From the IMG/VR virus record IMGVR_UViG_3300005581_000022, positions 1-48,929 of that record: a stretch of DNA of 48,929 bases. One strand, written 5' to 3'. Shown piece after piece: positions 27,263-36,800 of the stretch (positions within the stretch are counted from its first letter, which is position 1; each line of letters begins with the position of its first letter). The translations under genes and the position numbers were made by a program. Below the pieces are notes generated by a model. It saw only the letters and a list, made by a program, of their open reading frames with translations, ran no database searches and was not told the origin of the DNA. The stretch comes from a virus.

Positions 27263-27848
27263 TTACATAAATGTAAGGGACAAATCTGTTTTTATTTTTT
27301 AATTTATATATTAAATCCTTACATTTATTAAATATCGTATAATCTATCAAAGTATTATCATTTATACTTTTTACCCTATCTATAATTTTTTGTTTTTTAC
27401 CCTCAAAATAATTTAAAACATTTAAATCTACTCCAAATATTATATTTTCACCGTATATGTATATCATATCATTTTCAGAGAAGTATGTATAAGGTGTTTT
27501 AAGAGATATTATTTTTTTTATTATTCTATAATTAACTTTTCTACTTCCGTGAATAATATCTAAATAAACATAAGGGATATTTTCCCCAAAAGAATCAAAA
27601 CAATGTTCTTTAAATAGTTCTAAATCACTTTCGAATTCAGATTTTCTTTCTGTTTTGTCAAAAGTCCAAAATAACTTATTAGTTACTTTTTTATGTATTA
27701 TGGAAATATCATCACCTAATAATTCTTTAGATAATTTCCTACCAATTATCAATGTTGGTAATTCTTCATTAATACATTCTAAACTTTCACAAATTTTAAA
27801 ATTTTCAACCTCAATTTTTGATTTTGAAACAATATTACCTATATTCAT
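27246..27848 (-). CDS. Hypothetical protein, 200 aa
   Basis: Start ATG at 27848 (MNIGNIVSKSKIEVEN). The protein is soluble, with alternating strands and helices (ELPTLIIGRKLSKELLG; KLFWTFDKTERKSEFESDLE; IIFGVDLNVLNYFEGKKQK). No known motif is recognised. It is the first gene of the replication-side block, 38 bp downstream of the 1859-aa hub's start region in map order but transcribed away from it toward gp32. A promoter-like sequence ends so close to the ATG that the message may be leaderless. It overlaps the 136-aa gene, so the two are probably co-expressed and may act together. Confidence 0.72.
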   Translation of the reverse strand: MNIGNIVSKSKIEVENFKICESLECINEELPTLIIGRKLSKELLGDDISIIHKKVTNKLFWTFDKTERKSEFESDLELFKEHCFDSFGENIPYVYLDIIHGSRKVNYRIIKKIISLKTPYTYFSENDMIYIYGENIIFGVDLNVLNYFEGKKQKIIDRVKSINDNTLIDYTIFNKCKDLIYKLKNKNRFVPYIYVNGFER

Positions 27849-27852
27849 ATTA

Positions 27853-27883
27853 CAAATATAGTGATTTTTTTTTAAAAAGTTAA
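27853..27883 (-). promoter_or_regulatory. Promoter-like sequence of the 200-aa gene
   Basis: Minus strand TTAACT (27883-27878), 17-base spacer, TATATT within TATATTTG (27860-27853), a perfect TAnnTTTG element. The -33 TTTG is poor (CTTA at 20 bases). The predicted start coincides with the ATG at 27848. Confidence 0.5.
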
Positions 27884-27886
27884 GTT

Positions 27887-30800
27887 TTAGGCTGGTTTAA
27901 AGTAATCTATTAGTGGTTGTCCGTCTTTTCCTTTGAATATTGTAAGGACATTTTGAAATGTATCTATTGATTTATCTACTTTTGGTGGTGAGTATTGTTG
28001 CGCAATTTCGGTACATACTTTATATGTTGCCAAAGTACCGTTACCTTTTTGGGAGGTGTAAAAATATGATGTTTGAGGTTTTTCCCCTTTTATACCTTTA
28101 AAGTATTTCCATTGGACAATAGATGCTTGAATCGCACCGTCAACTGTACTACTTATTTCATATGGGCTTCTTATTGGAATTTCAGTGCCTAAGGTGATGC
28201 CTTTACCTTTATAAAACTCTTCATATAATTGATAGTACTGTTTCCTACCAACAATATATAAGAATCCTCTAGGTCTAAATCTGTAGGCATCACCTTCAAA
28301 AATATTATAATACTTAGTAGATGTAATTTGTTCTTTATCTCTTTTTTCTAAGTCCTCTAATTGTTTTTCAAATATTTTTATTTGTGCCGCTTCTTCAGGT
28401 ATTGCAGGGTTTAAATTATTTATTCTTTCCCTTTTTTCTTTTTTCTCAGCCTCTATATTGTCATTTCCCTTAAACTCATTCAAAATTTCATTTCCAGGAA
28501 TTAAATATGCCTTGTCAACAGTATTACCACTTGTTTTAGTAGGAGTTGATCCCAATATACCATCACCCACTTTATAGGTATAATATCTTGTTTGTCCAGA
28601 AGAAGGATCAGAATTAGGGAATTTAACTGAGTGTGATTCTTTATTTGGGTCATCCCAAGCCATTTCAAAATTTAGAAAATTGTTTGAGTTTGCCAACATT
28701 GCAGATAATAACATAGTTACTTCTGTATTGGTACGAATACCGTTATCAAAAAATTGTGTAGCCAAAGAACTAATTAATTTAGTTAAAGCTGCGTCAGTAT
28801 AATCAGTCACACCTAATAATTTAAATTTACCTAAACCTGCCGGTCCAGTAAAATTAGTTTCAAAATCAAATAAATCATCAGGTTCTATTCCTTCTCTTAC
28901 ACCAAAACCTGAAACTGTTGTTTCATTAGTATACTCTATTTTAGGTACATCACTAATTTCATTTAAATCTATATCTAAATCTGCGGTGATTTCTTCCGTA
29001 GGTGGGGAAATAAATTTAGATTGTCTAACACCTTCAAAATTAGTAGTCATTTGGTTTGGGGTAATGTTATGACTAACACTAGTTATAAGATATGCACCAT
29101 TAAAGAAAGGTACATTTTGTAAATCAAAATACATTAAAGGTTGTATATTCATACACCCCATAGCGTCTACTTTACAAGTATATGACCTAGTTTTGAAAAG
29201 TCTTAATAAGTCAGTACCAACATAAGTTTTCTGTGTACCACCTCTTTTATCTACCAAATCGGATAATGCCTTAAAATATTCACCAGTTTCTCTATGTTCT
29301 TGTTGAGATAGTGAAACGTTTTTAAATACTGTTTGATTTTGTGCCCCAAATGCCACTCTAAATGCCACTAAAGAACTATCTCCGTTTTCAATAATATCGG
29401 GAGGAGTTTCACCTTCTTTAAAACTATATCCATCGTTAGAGAAAAAGTTATTATTTCTTTCTTGTATATCTAATGCCTGTGACGCACCTCCAATATATAT
29501 ACAACAAAATATTGGTCCAGATTCTTCATTTTTTTCTAATATTGTTTGTGGTTTAAATATTTTAGCAACTTCTATTCTACTTTTATAATTAATATATGTG
29601 GGTAATATTTGAAATAGGAAGTTACTATCCCTCAATAATTTAGACATAAAAAAGTATACACTAGTATCTAAATTACTACCCAATGTAAGAAAACTTTTTA
29701 AGTTAAAAGTTGCCTTATTACCAATATCATTCCAACCTCTATCTATAAATCTAAAATAATTTATCAGAGGGGTTTCCGCTTCACCACCACAGATATTAAA
29801 TCCTTTTCTATCTGATCCAACCCATTTACTGTTAATATTTTTAAAATAGTTATATAGTTCTAATTTAATTTTATTAGTACTTTTATTATCACTTTGTTTA
29901 ACTTCTTCCGCATTACTACTATTACCATTTTTATTTGTAATTTCTTGTTTTGTGAAAGAATCTTTAAAACTTTTTATATATGCAATAATACTATTATTAG
30001 ATACTTTAAGTGCGGTAGGTACTTGTTTATCATCAAATATATTTGGTTTTAAAACAATCATATCAGTTGTTTCTTTAAGTACACTTAAAATATATGATTT
30101 TGCGGAATTAACATTACTAGTGTTACCACTAATACTATTTAATGGTGTTACTAATGTATTTACATTTTTTTCAAACTGACCATTAAATGTGTTGTTAAAA
30201 TTTTGGTTATCTACCCAATACTTAAAAAGATTTATAAATGTAGTTTTTGTTGATATAGGTAATTTCTTTAAGTTTTCTTCAATAGATTTACTCTTATTGT
30301 TATACCCAATTTTAGAGAGATATTCATTTTTTGGTGTTAGAAATTGTGAATAATTTTTATTATTGAATGTTCCAAAATTTAATGGATCTGTAGATTCTTC
30401 GTACCTCCATAATAAACTACCAATAAAATATAAATACATTTTAGGTATATTTACAATTCTAGCCCCATTATAGTTGTCTTTTGGAAAAACTGATTTTAAA
30501 AATCCTTCGGTAAAATCTCTAAAAGGAAATGTCGATAATAAAAGTAAGGCTCTCGAATAATTACTACTTTGGTTTTTATATAAATCACTTGATATCATTA
30601 AATCATCATAGTCAACACTATTAATTGTTTTTAAATTAGTTATGTTTATATATTTACTTCCGTATGTACCCCCAGATGGGTTATAGTCATCTAATATTGT
30701 TTTATTTAAATCACCTAATATATCACCACTACTTTTAACTAAGTTTCTACAGACATCTATATCCCAAACATTAAAAGAATTATATGTAGTCAAATTATTA

Positions 30801-33466
30801 GATTTACTATAAAAGTTTTTATAAAATGGATTATTCTTTTCAATAGTATTAACCCCAGTTCCATTTTTTTCATCCATTAATTGACCATATAAACTATCCT
30901 CTCTAATTTCTTTAAATAAATTTTTAGAATTGTTTAAAATATCATTAACATCAAAAAGAACATATTCTGCCTTCAAATCATATTTTCCACTTAAATTAAA
31001 TCCATCAATTTTGGGTAGGGTTATATCTTCTTTTAATTCAACTAAACCGTTGTTATTAATAACATTATTTTTCCAAAATTCAGTATCTTCATAAACACTA
31101 CTATTCCTCTCCATCTCAATTAATATATTTGTAACTATGTCTCTAACATTTTTTGAGTATATTGTTCTATTTGCCGCAATGGCGTCAAATCTTGCGTAAT
31201 CTTGTATTGATGCTAATCCAGTTCTTTTATCAAATAGAGAGTAGTTATCTAAAACTACTGATCTAGTTACAAATTTCTCAACAAGTTCTTCCTTTATAGT
31301 ATTAACATCATTTAGTATATTAATTTTTAACCAAGGATTTGTTTTATAGTCAATAGGGTTTATTGGGAACCAATTGTCAGTATCTAAACCATTTTTCGTT
31401 GTTGTCGACTTAGTTACTTCTTCAAGTGTTTTTCTTTTCGATACTAAAATTTCAAACACATCCTCTGTGAATTTCCATTCAGGGAAATCATTTGGTTGTA
31501 TACCACTGACTTCACCAATATATATTTCTTCTAAATTTCCGTTATTATTTTGATATATTGAAGGCCAAGCCGCACTATTAATTCCTGTCGGTATGTCTGT
31601 ATCATATCTTTTGAGTATTGAACTTCTAATATTTACCTTACTTTGTTGTTCCGATTCAGAACTTATATCGTAAATTGTTTCAACCATTGCCTGCGTATTA
31701 TTGGCAATAATTTCAAAACAATTATCAATTGTTGGTTTAAAACCAAATTTATCTTTAAAGTTTTGTAATAGTTGTTCGTTAATTTCAGATTGTACTACTT
31801 CTTTTTGTATTTTAATAATTTCTTCAAGTTCAATTATTGAGTATTCTACTAATTCTCTTTGTTTTCTTAAATCCGCCACTAAAACTTGTGTATTTTTAGT
31901 CATAGTTGGTGAATATAATGCACCATTACTCAGAAGATTTTTAAATTGGACAATATTAAAAGAGTTATTTTTACCTGATGTATCTCCATCATAACTGTTT
32001 AACAAATATAATTTATTATTGGCACCACTAAAAGTAAATAAATCTAAAATAGACTCATATGTTGTTCCAGATATTTTACCGCTAGCATCTTTAGTGGGTG
32101 AAACAATATATTTTTCCCACGCATTGTCTGCGTCTAAGATAGAGTGGAAAGATGTAATTAATTCTGTATCTTTTGCAGTTTTCTTGTTTTCTGAACCAGA
32201 AATTATTTCCGTATTTTTAGGTTTATATTCACTTCTTTTGTCTGGTGATAAATATTCCTGATATTTTTTTATTATATCACTTAATGTAGTAATGTATGAT
32301 TTAAACGCACCTCTATTAATGGAATTAAAAACTATATAATCTCTTATAGAAAAATAATTGATTCTCTCTTTAAGTTCATCATCTCTAATAGTTTTCGTTA
32401 CAATAACATCTTTATTATTTTCTAATAAAATAAATGATTTTTTAATTTTTGTTACGGTATTTTGATTACCACCACCATAATTATTATTTGGTTCTTTACC
32501 TATAGGAGCCCCAATAAAACCTTTTATAGTCTTCAATAAACTTAATTTACCGTTTAAATCTTTTAAGAATTGGAAACTATTAGAATCTGTTTTTATTACT
32601 TCACTTTCTACTTGTAATTTTGCAATTTTAGTCATGAAGTCATCAATCTTATAGATATTTAACCCATCACTATTATTGATTCTTGAAAATCTTTTGGGAG
32701 ATTGTTTAATTCTTTCATCAAATATTCTATTTAAATTCGCAAACCCCTGTTTAGTGTTAACCACACCAATAATGTTTCCGATAACCATATCATTAAGAAA
32801 GGCTTGTTGAAATCCTAAGAAATTTGCACTAATATCAAAATTACCAGTTGTCCCATCAAAATTAGATGTCCAATTAACCATATGTAAACAATAGTCTACT
32901 TTTTGTCCAAAATACCCTTTAACAGAAAGTCTGAAAACTGGATAAGGCATTTTAAAAAATATACTATAAGGTGATAATCTATCATTATCTTCTATTACAT
33001 CAAATAATGCCCCACCTCTTACATCTGTAAATGTAATGTCCACTACTGGCACTAAACTGGCATTATATTTTATATCAATAGATTTAATACCAAAACCTTC
33101 TAATACTCCCGCACTTCTAGTTGATGAATTATTTAACCCACCAATTTGAGTCCATTCAGTAGTTGCATAACTTTTTTGTAATGAAGGATCTAATTTACCT
33201 GCATCATTGTAACTTATTTTTGTAGATATAAAATTAACTTCATCTTCAACACCACTATTAAAATTTATTGAATTGCCATCCAATGAAGTACCACCATATG
33301 TGGTTCTACTTCTAGGATACGCAGAAAATTTTACATAAATAAATAAATCTTCAGGTGGTACTATATCCATACCTGGTGGATTTGGATCTACGACAAAAAC
33401 ACTACCTTTTTTATTATTGTCGGAACTGTTATTAGAACCTATTTGTTGTACATTATTTACATCCAT
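27887..33466 (-). CDS. Giant baseplate hub protein with C-terminal GH19-like domain, 1859 aa
   Basis: Start ATG at 33466 (MDVNNVQQIGSNNSSDN). The first ~250 residues carry a YPVFRLSVKGYFGQKVDY and NFDISANFLGFQQAF segment. Residues about 1410-1480 (SYTCKVDAMGCMNIQPLMYF, then FFNGAYLITSVSHNITPNQM) match the barrel ending of gp27-like hub proteins, where an inner-tube domain closes with a Y.I..V.H.I pattern. Residues about 1545-1859 resemble a GH19/lysozyme-like domain: GDAYRFRPRGFLYIVGRKQYY (about 1723-1743) parallels the GDG..FRGRG..QLTGR.NY signature, and a later helix ends in QWKYFKG. The expected catalytic His-Glu is replaced by LANSNNF near 1590, so it looks inactive. It follows the gp53-like gene by 3 bp. 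In T4 hub and lysozyme are separate (gp27, gp5). Confidence 0.85.
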   Translation of the reverse strand: MDVNNVQQIGSNNSSDNNKKGSVFVVDPNPPGMDIVPPEDLFIYVKFSAYPRSRTTYGGTSLDGNSINFNSGVEDEVNFISTKISYNDAGKLDPSLQKSYATTEWTQIGGLNNSSTRSAGVLEGFGIKSIDIKYNASLVPVVDITFTDVRGGALFDVIEDNDRLSPYSIFFKMPYPVFRLSVKGYFGQKVDYCLHMVNWTSNFDGTTGNFDISANFLGFQQAFLNDMVIGNIIGVVNTKQGFANLNRIFDERIKQSPKRFSRINNSDGLNIYKIDDFMTKIAKLQVESEVIKTDSNSFQFLKDLNGKLSLLKTIKGFIGAPIGKEPNNNYGGGNQNTVTKIKKSFILLENNKDVIVTKTIRDDELKERINYFSIRDYIVFNSINRGAFKSYITTLSDIIKKYQEYLSPDKRSEYKPKNTEIISGSENKKTAKDTELITSFHSILDADNAWEKYIVSPTKDASGKISGTTYESILDLFTFSGANNKLYLLNSYDGDTSGKNNSFNIVQFKNLLSNGALYSPTMTKNTQVLVADLRKQRELVEYSIIELEEIIKIQKEVVQSEINEQLLQNFKDKFGFKPTIDNCFEIIANNTQAMVETIYDISSESEQQSKVNIRSSILKRYDTDIPTGINSAAWPSIYQNNNGNLEEIYIGEVSGIQPNDFPEWKFTEDVFEILVSKRKTLEEVTKSTTTKNGLDTDNWFPINPIDYKTNPWLKINILNDVNTIKEELVEKFVTRSVVLDNYSLFDKRTGLASIQDYARFDAIAANRTIYSKNVRDIVTNILIEMERNSSVYEDTEFWKNNVINNNGLVELKEDITLPKIDGFNLSGKYDLKAEYVLFDVNDILNNSKNLFKEIREDSLYGQLMDEKNGTGVNTIEKNNPFYKNFYSKSNNLTTYNSFNVWDIDVCRNLVKSSGDILGDLNKTILDDYNPSGGTYGSKYINITNLKTINSVDYDDLMISSDLYKNQSSNYSRALLLLSTFPFRDFTEGFLKSVFPKDNYNGARIVNIPKMYLYFIGSLLWRYEESTDPLNFGTFNNKNYSQFLTPKNEYLSKIGYNNKSKSIEENLKKLPISTKTTFINLFKYWVDNQNFNNTFNGQFEKNVNTLVTPLNSISGNTSNVNSAKSYILSVLKETTDMIVLKPNIFDDKQVPTALKVSNNSIIAYIKSFKDSFTKQEITNKNGNSSNAEEVKQSDNKSTNKIKLELYNYFKNINSKWVGSDRKGFNICGGEAETPLINYFRFIDRGWNDIGNKATFNLKSFLTLGSNLDTSVYFFMSKLLRDSNFLFQILPTYINYKSRIEVAKIFKPQTILEKNEESGPIFCCIYIGGASQALDIQERNNNFFSNDGYSFKEGETPPDIIENGDSSLVAFRVAFGAQNQTVFKNVSLSQQEHRETGEYFKALSDLVDKRGGTQKTYVGTDLLRLFKTRSYTCKVDAMGCMNIQPLMYFDLQNVPFFNGAYLITSVSHNITPNQMTTNFEGVRQSKFISPPTEEITADLDIDLNEISDVPKIEYTNETTVSGFGVREGIEPDDLFDFETNFTGPAGLGKFKLLGVTDYTDAALTKLISSLATQFFDNGIRTNTEVTMLLSAMLANSNNFLNFEMAWDDPNKESHSVKFPNSDPSSGQTRYYTYKVGDGILGSTPTKTSGNTVDKAYLIPGNEILNEFKGNDNIEAEKKEKRERINNLNPAIPEEAAQIKIFEKQLEDLEKRDKEQITSTKYYNIFEGDAYRFRPRGFLYIVGRKQYYQLYEEFYKGKGITLGTEIPIRSPYEISSTVDGAIQASIVQWKYFKGIKGEKPQTSYFYTSQKGNGTLATYKVCTEIAQQYSPPKVDKSIDTFQNVLTIFKGKDGQPLIDYFKPA

Positions 33467-33469
33467 ATC

Positions 33470-33799
33470 TTATTGTTTTTGGACATACAATGTCTTATAT
33501 CTATCTACTTGATCAATGTATTGTTGTAAACTATCTCTTAAAGGAAAAGGTATTCTTATTATTTCTTTATCAGGAATATTTTCTTCTACACCACCAAATT
33601 GTGGGTTTGCCAATAAAATTAACCAACCGTGATATGGGTTGTCATAATATTTTTGACTTAACTTATCTAATCGAGTAGTTAAAGTACTATATACAACTGT
33701 TTTATCACTACTTTTAGGTGGTAATATTATATAAGGTAATGGTAAATATTTACCATCAAACTTAAAACTCTGATATCTATCATAATATTCTTTTCCCAT
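33470..33799 (-). CDS. LysM-like baseplate wedge protein, gp53-like
   Basis: A 109-residue protein starting MGKEYYDRYQSFKF at 33799. The segment TLTTRLDKLSQKYYDNPYHG and the following WLILLANPQFG, then IPDKEIIRIPFPL, is the LysM-type fold seen in tail proteins of the gp53/gpX kind: a helix, a YGNPxxW-type turn, a second helix with an A/N-N-P end, and a closing IRIP strand. T4 gp53 completes the wedge and binds beside gp25. The protein lies between the 1191-aa tube/hub protein and the 1859-aa hub with gaps of 4 and 3 bp, so all three form one unit. Confidence 0.82.
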   Translation of the reverse strand: MGKEYYDRYQSFKFDGKYLPLPYIILPPKSSDKTVVYSTLTTRLDKLSQKYYDNPYHGWLILLANPQFGGVEENIPDKEIIRIPFPLRDSLQQYIDQVDRYKTLYVQKQ

Positions 33800-33803
33800 A
33801 CTA

Positions 33804-36800
33804 TTAATTTATCCCATTTACAGTAACTGTAAAGTCTTTCTGAACTTTTGTTTTACCTTTATTTTTTGTGAAGTAAGCCTCAACTTTAATTTTTGTCTCT
33901 TTACCCTTTAATTCTGTTTCTTTAATACGTTTAGATTCTTTTAAATTTTTCTCAGCGACTTTTAAGGCGTTTTTAGTTGTTGGGTTTTTAGAAATTTCAA
34001 AATTTAACTTTGCAGTTGCCAATTCATTTTCCGCAGTAGTTATTTTTTGATCTAAAGCCTTAATTTCATCAGGTTTTATTAATTTAGTAAATGTAGATAT
34101 TAGTTCACTTATTTCTGCTTCATTTTCTTCCACTTCTTTATTTACACCACCTACTTTTATTATCATTTTCATTTTATTATCTTTATTTGCACTATTTTCT
34201 TTATCAGTTGGGTTGGTTTCACTTGGTTTCTTATTCCCTTTAGTTGTTGCAATGATTTTAGTTTCAGTAATTGTTATTTCAATAGGGTTATCAGATTCAA
34301 CCTGTTCAGTGTCAGTATTTTTTTTATCTTCTTCTACCTGATTAATAGTATCTTGAGTTTTTAAATTACCATAAATAGTCTTAACTTTATCCTTACCGAT
34401 TAAATTTTCTTTAAGTTGTCCCAACTTAATACCGTCTTTAATTTTTCCATCTACAATGGTGTCTGATCGTACATCATACATTTCAGTATTTGCATAATAG
34501 TTAAATGAAACTGCGTTTTGTAACCTATTAATAGGTCCAACTAATGAATGTCCACCTATATAATCAATACTCAATTGTACTGTTGCAATCATAGGTTGTA
34601 CCCCTATACCCTCAGGGTTAGTATCCCATTTAGGTCCATCGTATGTAATTGATAGTGTATTTATAGCAACCTTAGTATAGAAGAAATCACCGATTCTTAA
34701 AATACATATAGGTGGTCTACCAAAAGATAAGTTTTGTGGTTGAACTCCAACCTCTATTCCATCCTGTACACTTTGTTTATCGTAAATACTTGGTCCTTGT
34801 CTCATACATTGATTAAGGAATGTTAATCTACTATTAAACCCTTCAGGTGTCATACTATGGAATCCTGCGTGGAAATATCTTATTTTTTCTGAAATTGTTT
34901 TAAAATAGTTTGGGTAATTTGCATCGATAAAATCGAAATATGGTCCCTCATCAATAATTAAATTGTCTATTAAATTGATTGCGGCAGTTGCGTCAATTTC
35001 TTTAGTTGTTTCTCCTTTTTCAGGTGGTTGAGCCTCAGTAGAATTTAATGTATCGTTTTCCATCTGAACATCCACTCTATACGAATTATCGTCATTTGTG
35101 GTAACACTTGTACCACCTTCTATTTTTATAGGTGAAATATTTTTAAAAGTTTTCGTATCTAAATTTTGTTGTAAAAAAGTTAATAATTTATCTTTCAAAT
35201 CTTTTGATAATGTATCCGCCAATGTAGTGGGTATTACTGGATTAACAAAATTACCTGCTTGTACCTCTTCACTAGCAAAACCTTTAAGTGTTATTAAAAC
35301 TTTAGGGTTAGTGTTATTTAATTGTTTTTTTACAAACTCTAAAACTTGTATTTTTAATTTATCAAAAGAAGGTTCGTTTATAACTCTTTTAGCAAGACAA
35401 TTTTCAGTTGCTGCGGAACAATTTACATCTTCATCATATAAAACTGATCCCGGTTCCTGTTGTTTTTCAGGTAAATTTGTTTTAGGAAATTCCTTATCCC
35501 ATATTTTTGTCTCAAACAAATCAATATCTGTTTGTGGTACCGCACATTCTAATGCCCTTATAAAATCTTCTGGAGTAACACAACCCGCAAAGAACCTTTC
35601 AACAAGATTATTATTTTGTCCTCTATAACAATTTATCACTCTCGGATGATCAACTATAATTTTAAACGATAATGAACCACTTCTTTTAGAGTTGTTATAT
35701 GTATAAACAGGTTCACTTCTACCAATAAAATCTGTCGGAGTCCAATTGGCACTAGTATTTTCATCAAATGTTAGTTCGTATGGTGGAAACCACATAATTC
35801 TACCTTTAGTGCCCGTTAATGAATCACCAGGCCCAATTTCAAACAAAGGTAAGTCTGAAAGATTATCCGCCCAAGCCAAATTTTCTAAAGATAACATAAA
35901 TTTCTTTCTAGTAGTCTTAGAATCTAATATACTAGGATGATACTTAGGTATCCCATTGTCCATTAAAACACTAAGTGATGCCTTACCCTTACTTACGGAA
36001 AATCCTTCACCAGGACTCTCCGAATGATAGAATAATCCTGTGTTCCTTATTGCGTTGAAATAACTGTACCTATCGTTTACTGTCCATACACGACAAAAAT
36101 TACCATTACCATTTATGTCTAATAAAGACAATTCTTTAATTGCGTTACCTCTACTTATAATTCTATCCTGTTCTTTATCCCTAAAATATTTTTTAGTTTG
36201 ATTAATAAAGACATCATTCTCACTATTATTAACTAATTGTTGTGTTTTATATAATAATGTCTTTGGGTTAAAGTTTTGTTCACTACCAGTTGACCAAAAG
36301 AACTTGTTTGGTTCACCTGATGGTTCACCTATCCCCTCAATAGTAGTTCTTAACCCATTTCCTGTATTATCAATTGAACCATTAAAATCTTTATTTGTAA
36401 ACCTAGTAGTTATCCTACTACCTCTATTAGTATTTCTTTCCGTACCAATGTAATATCTACTATTAATACCTGCGTTATCTGTACCAGCCAATCTACTATC
36501 TACATATTCGGGTCGATAACTGTTTCTATTTAAAAGATTAAACGCAAACGATACTTGTTGGGTACTTGTTCTTTCAAACAATACTTTCATTCTTAATTCG
36601 GTTGATAGTGTTGGTTCAACACCTTCTTTAATATCTAAATTAGACTTTAATAAATCATCACCTGATTTAACACTACTGTTATATTCATTCCAACCAACTG
36701 CCCCGTTTGGTAAAGTATTAAAGAATTGGGAACTACCCCTCATTCTATTTACATACTCATTAACTCTATTACCTAATGGTGGTGTTATATATCCATGTAT

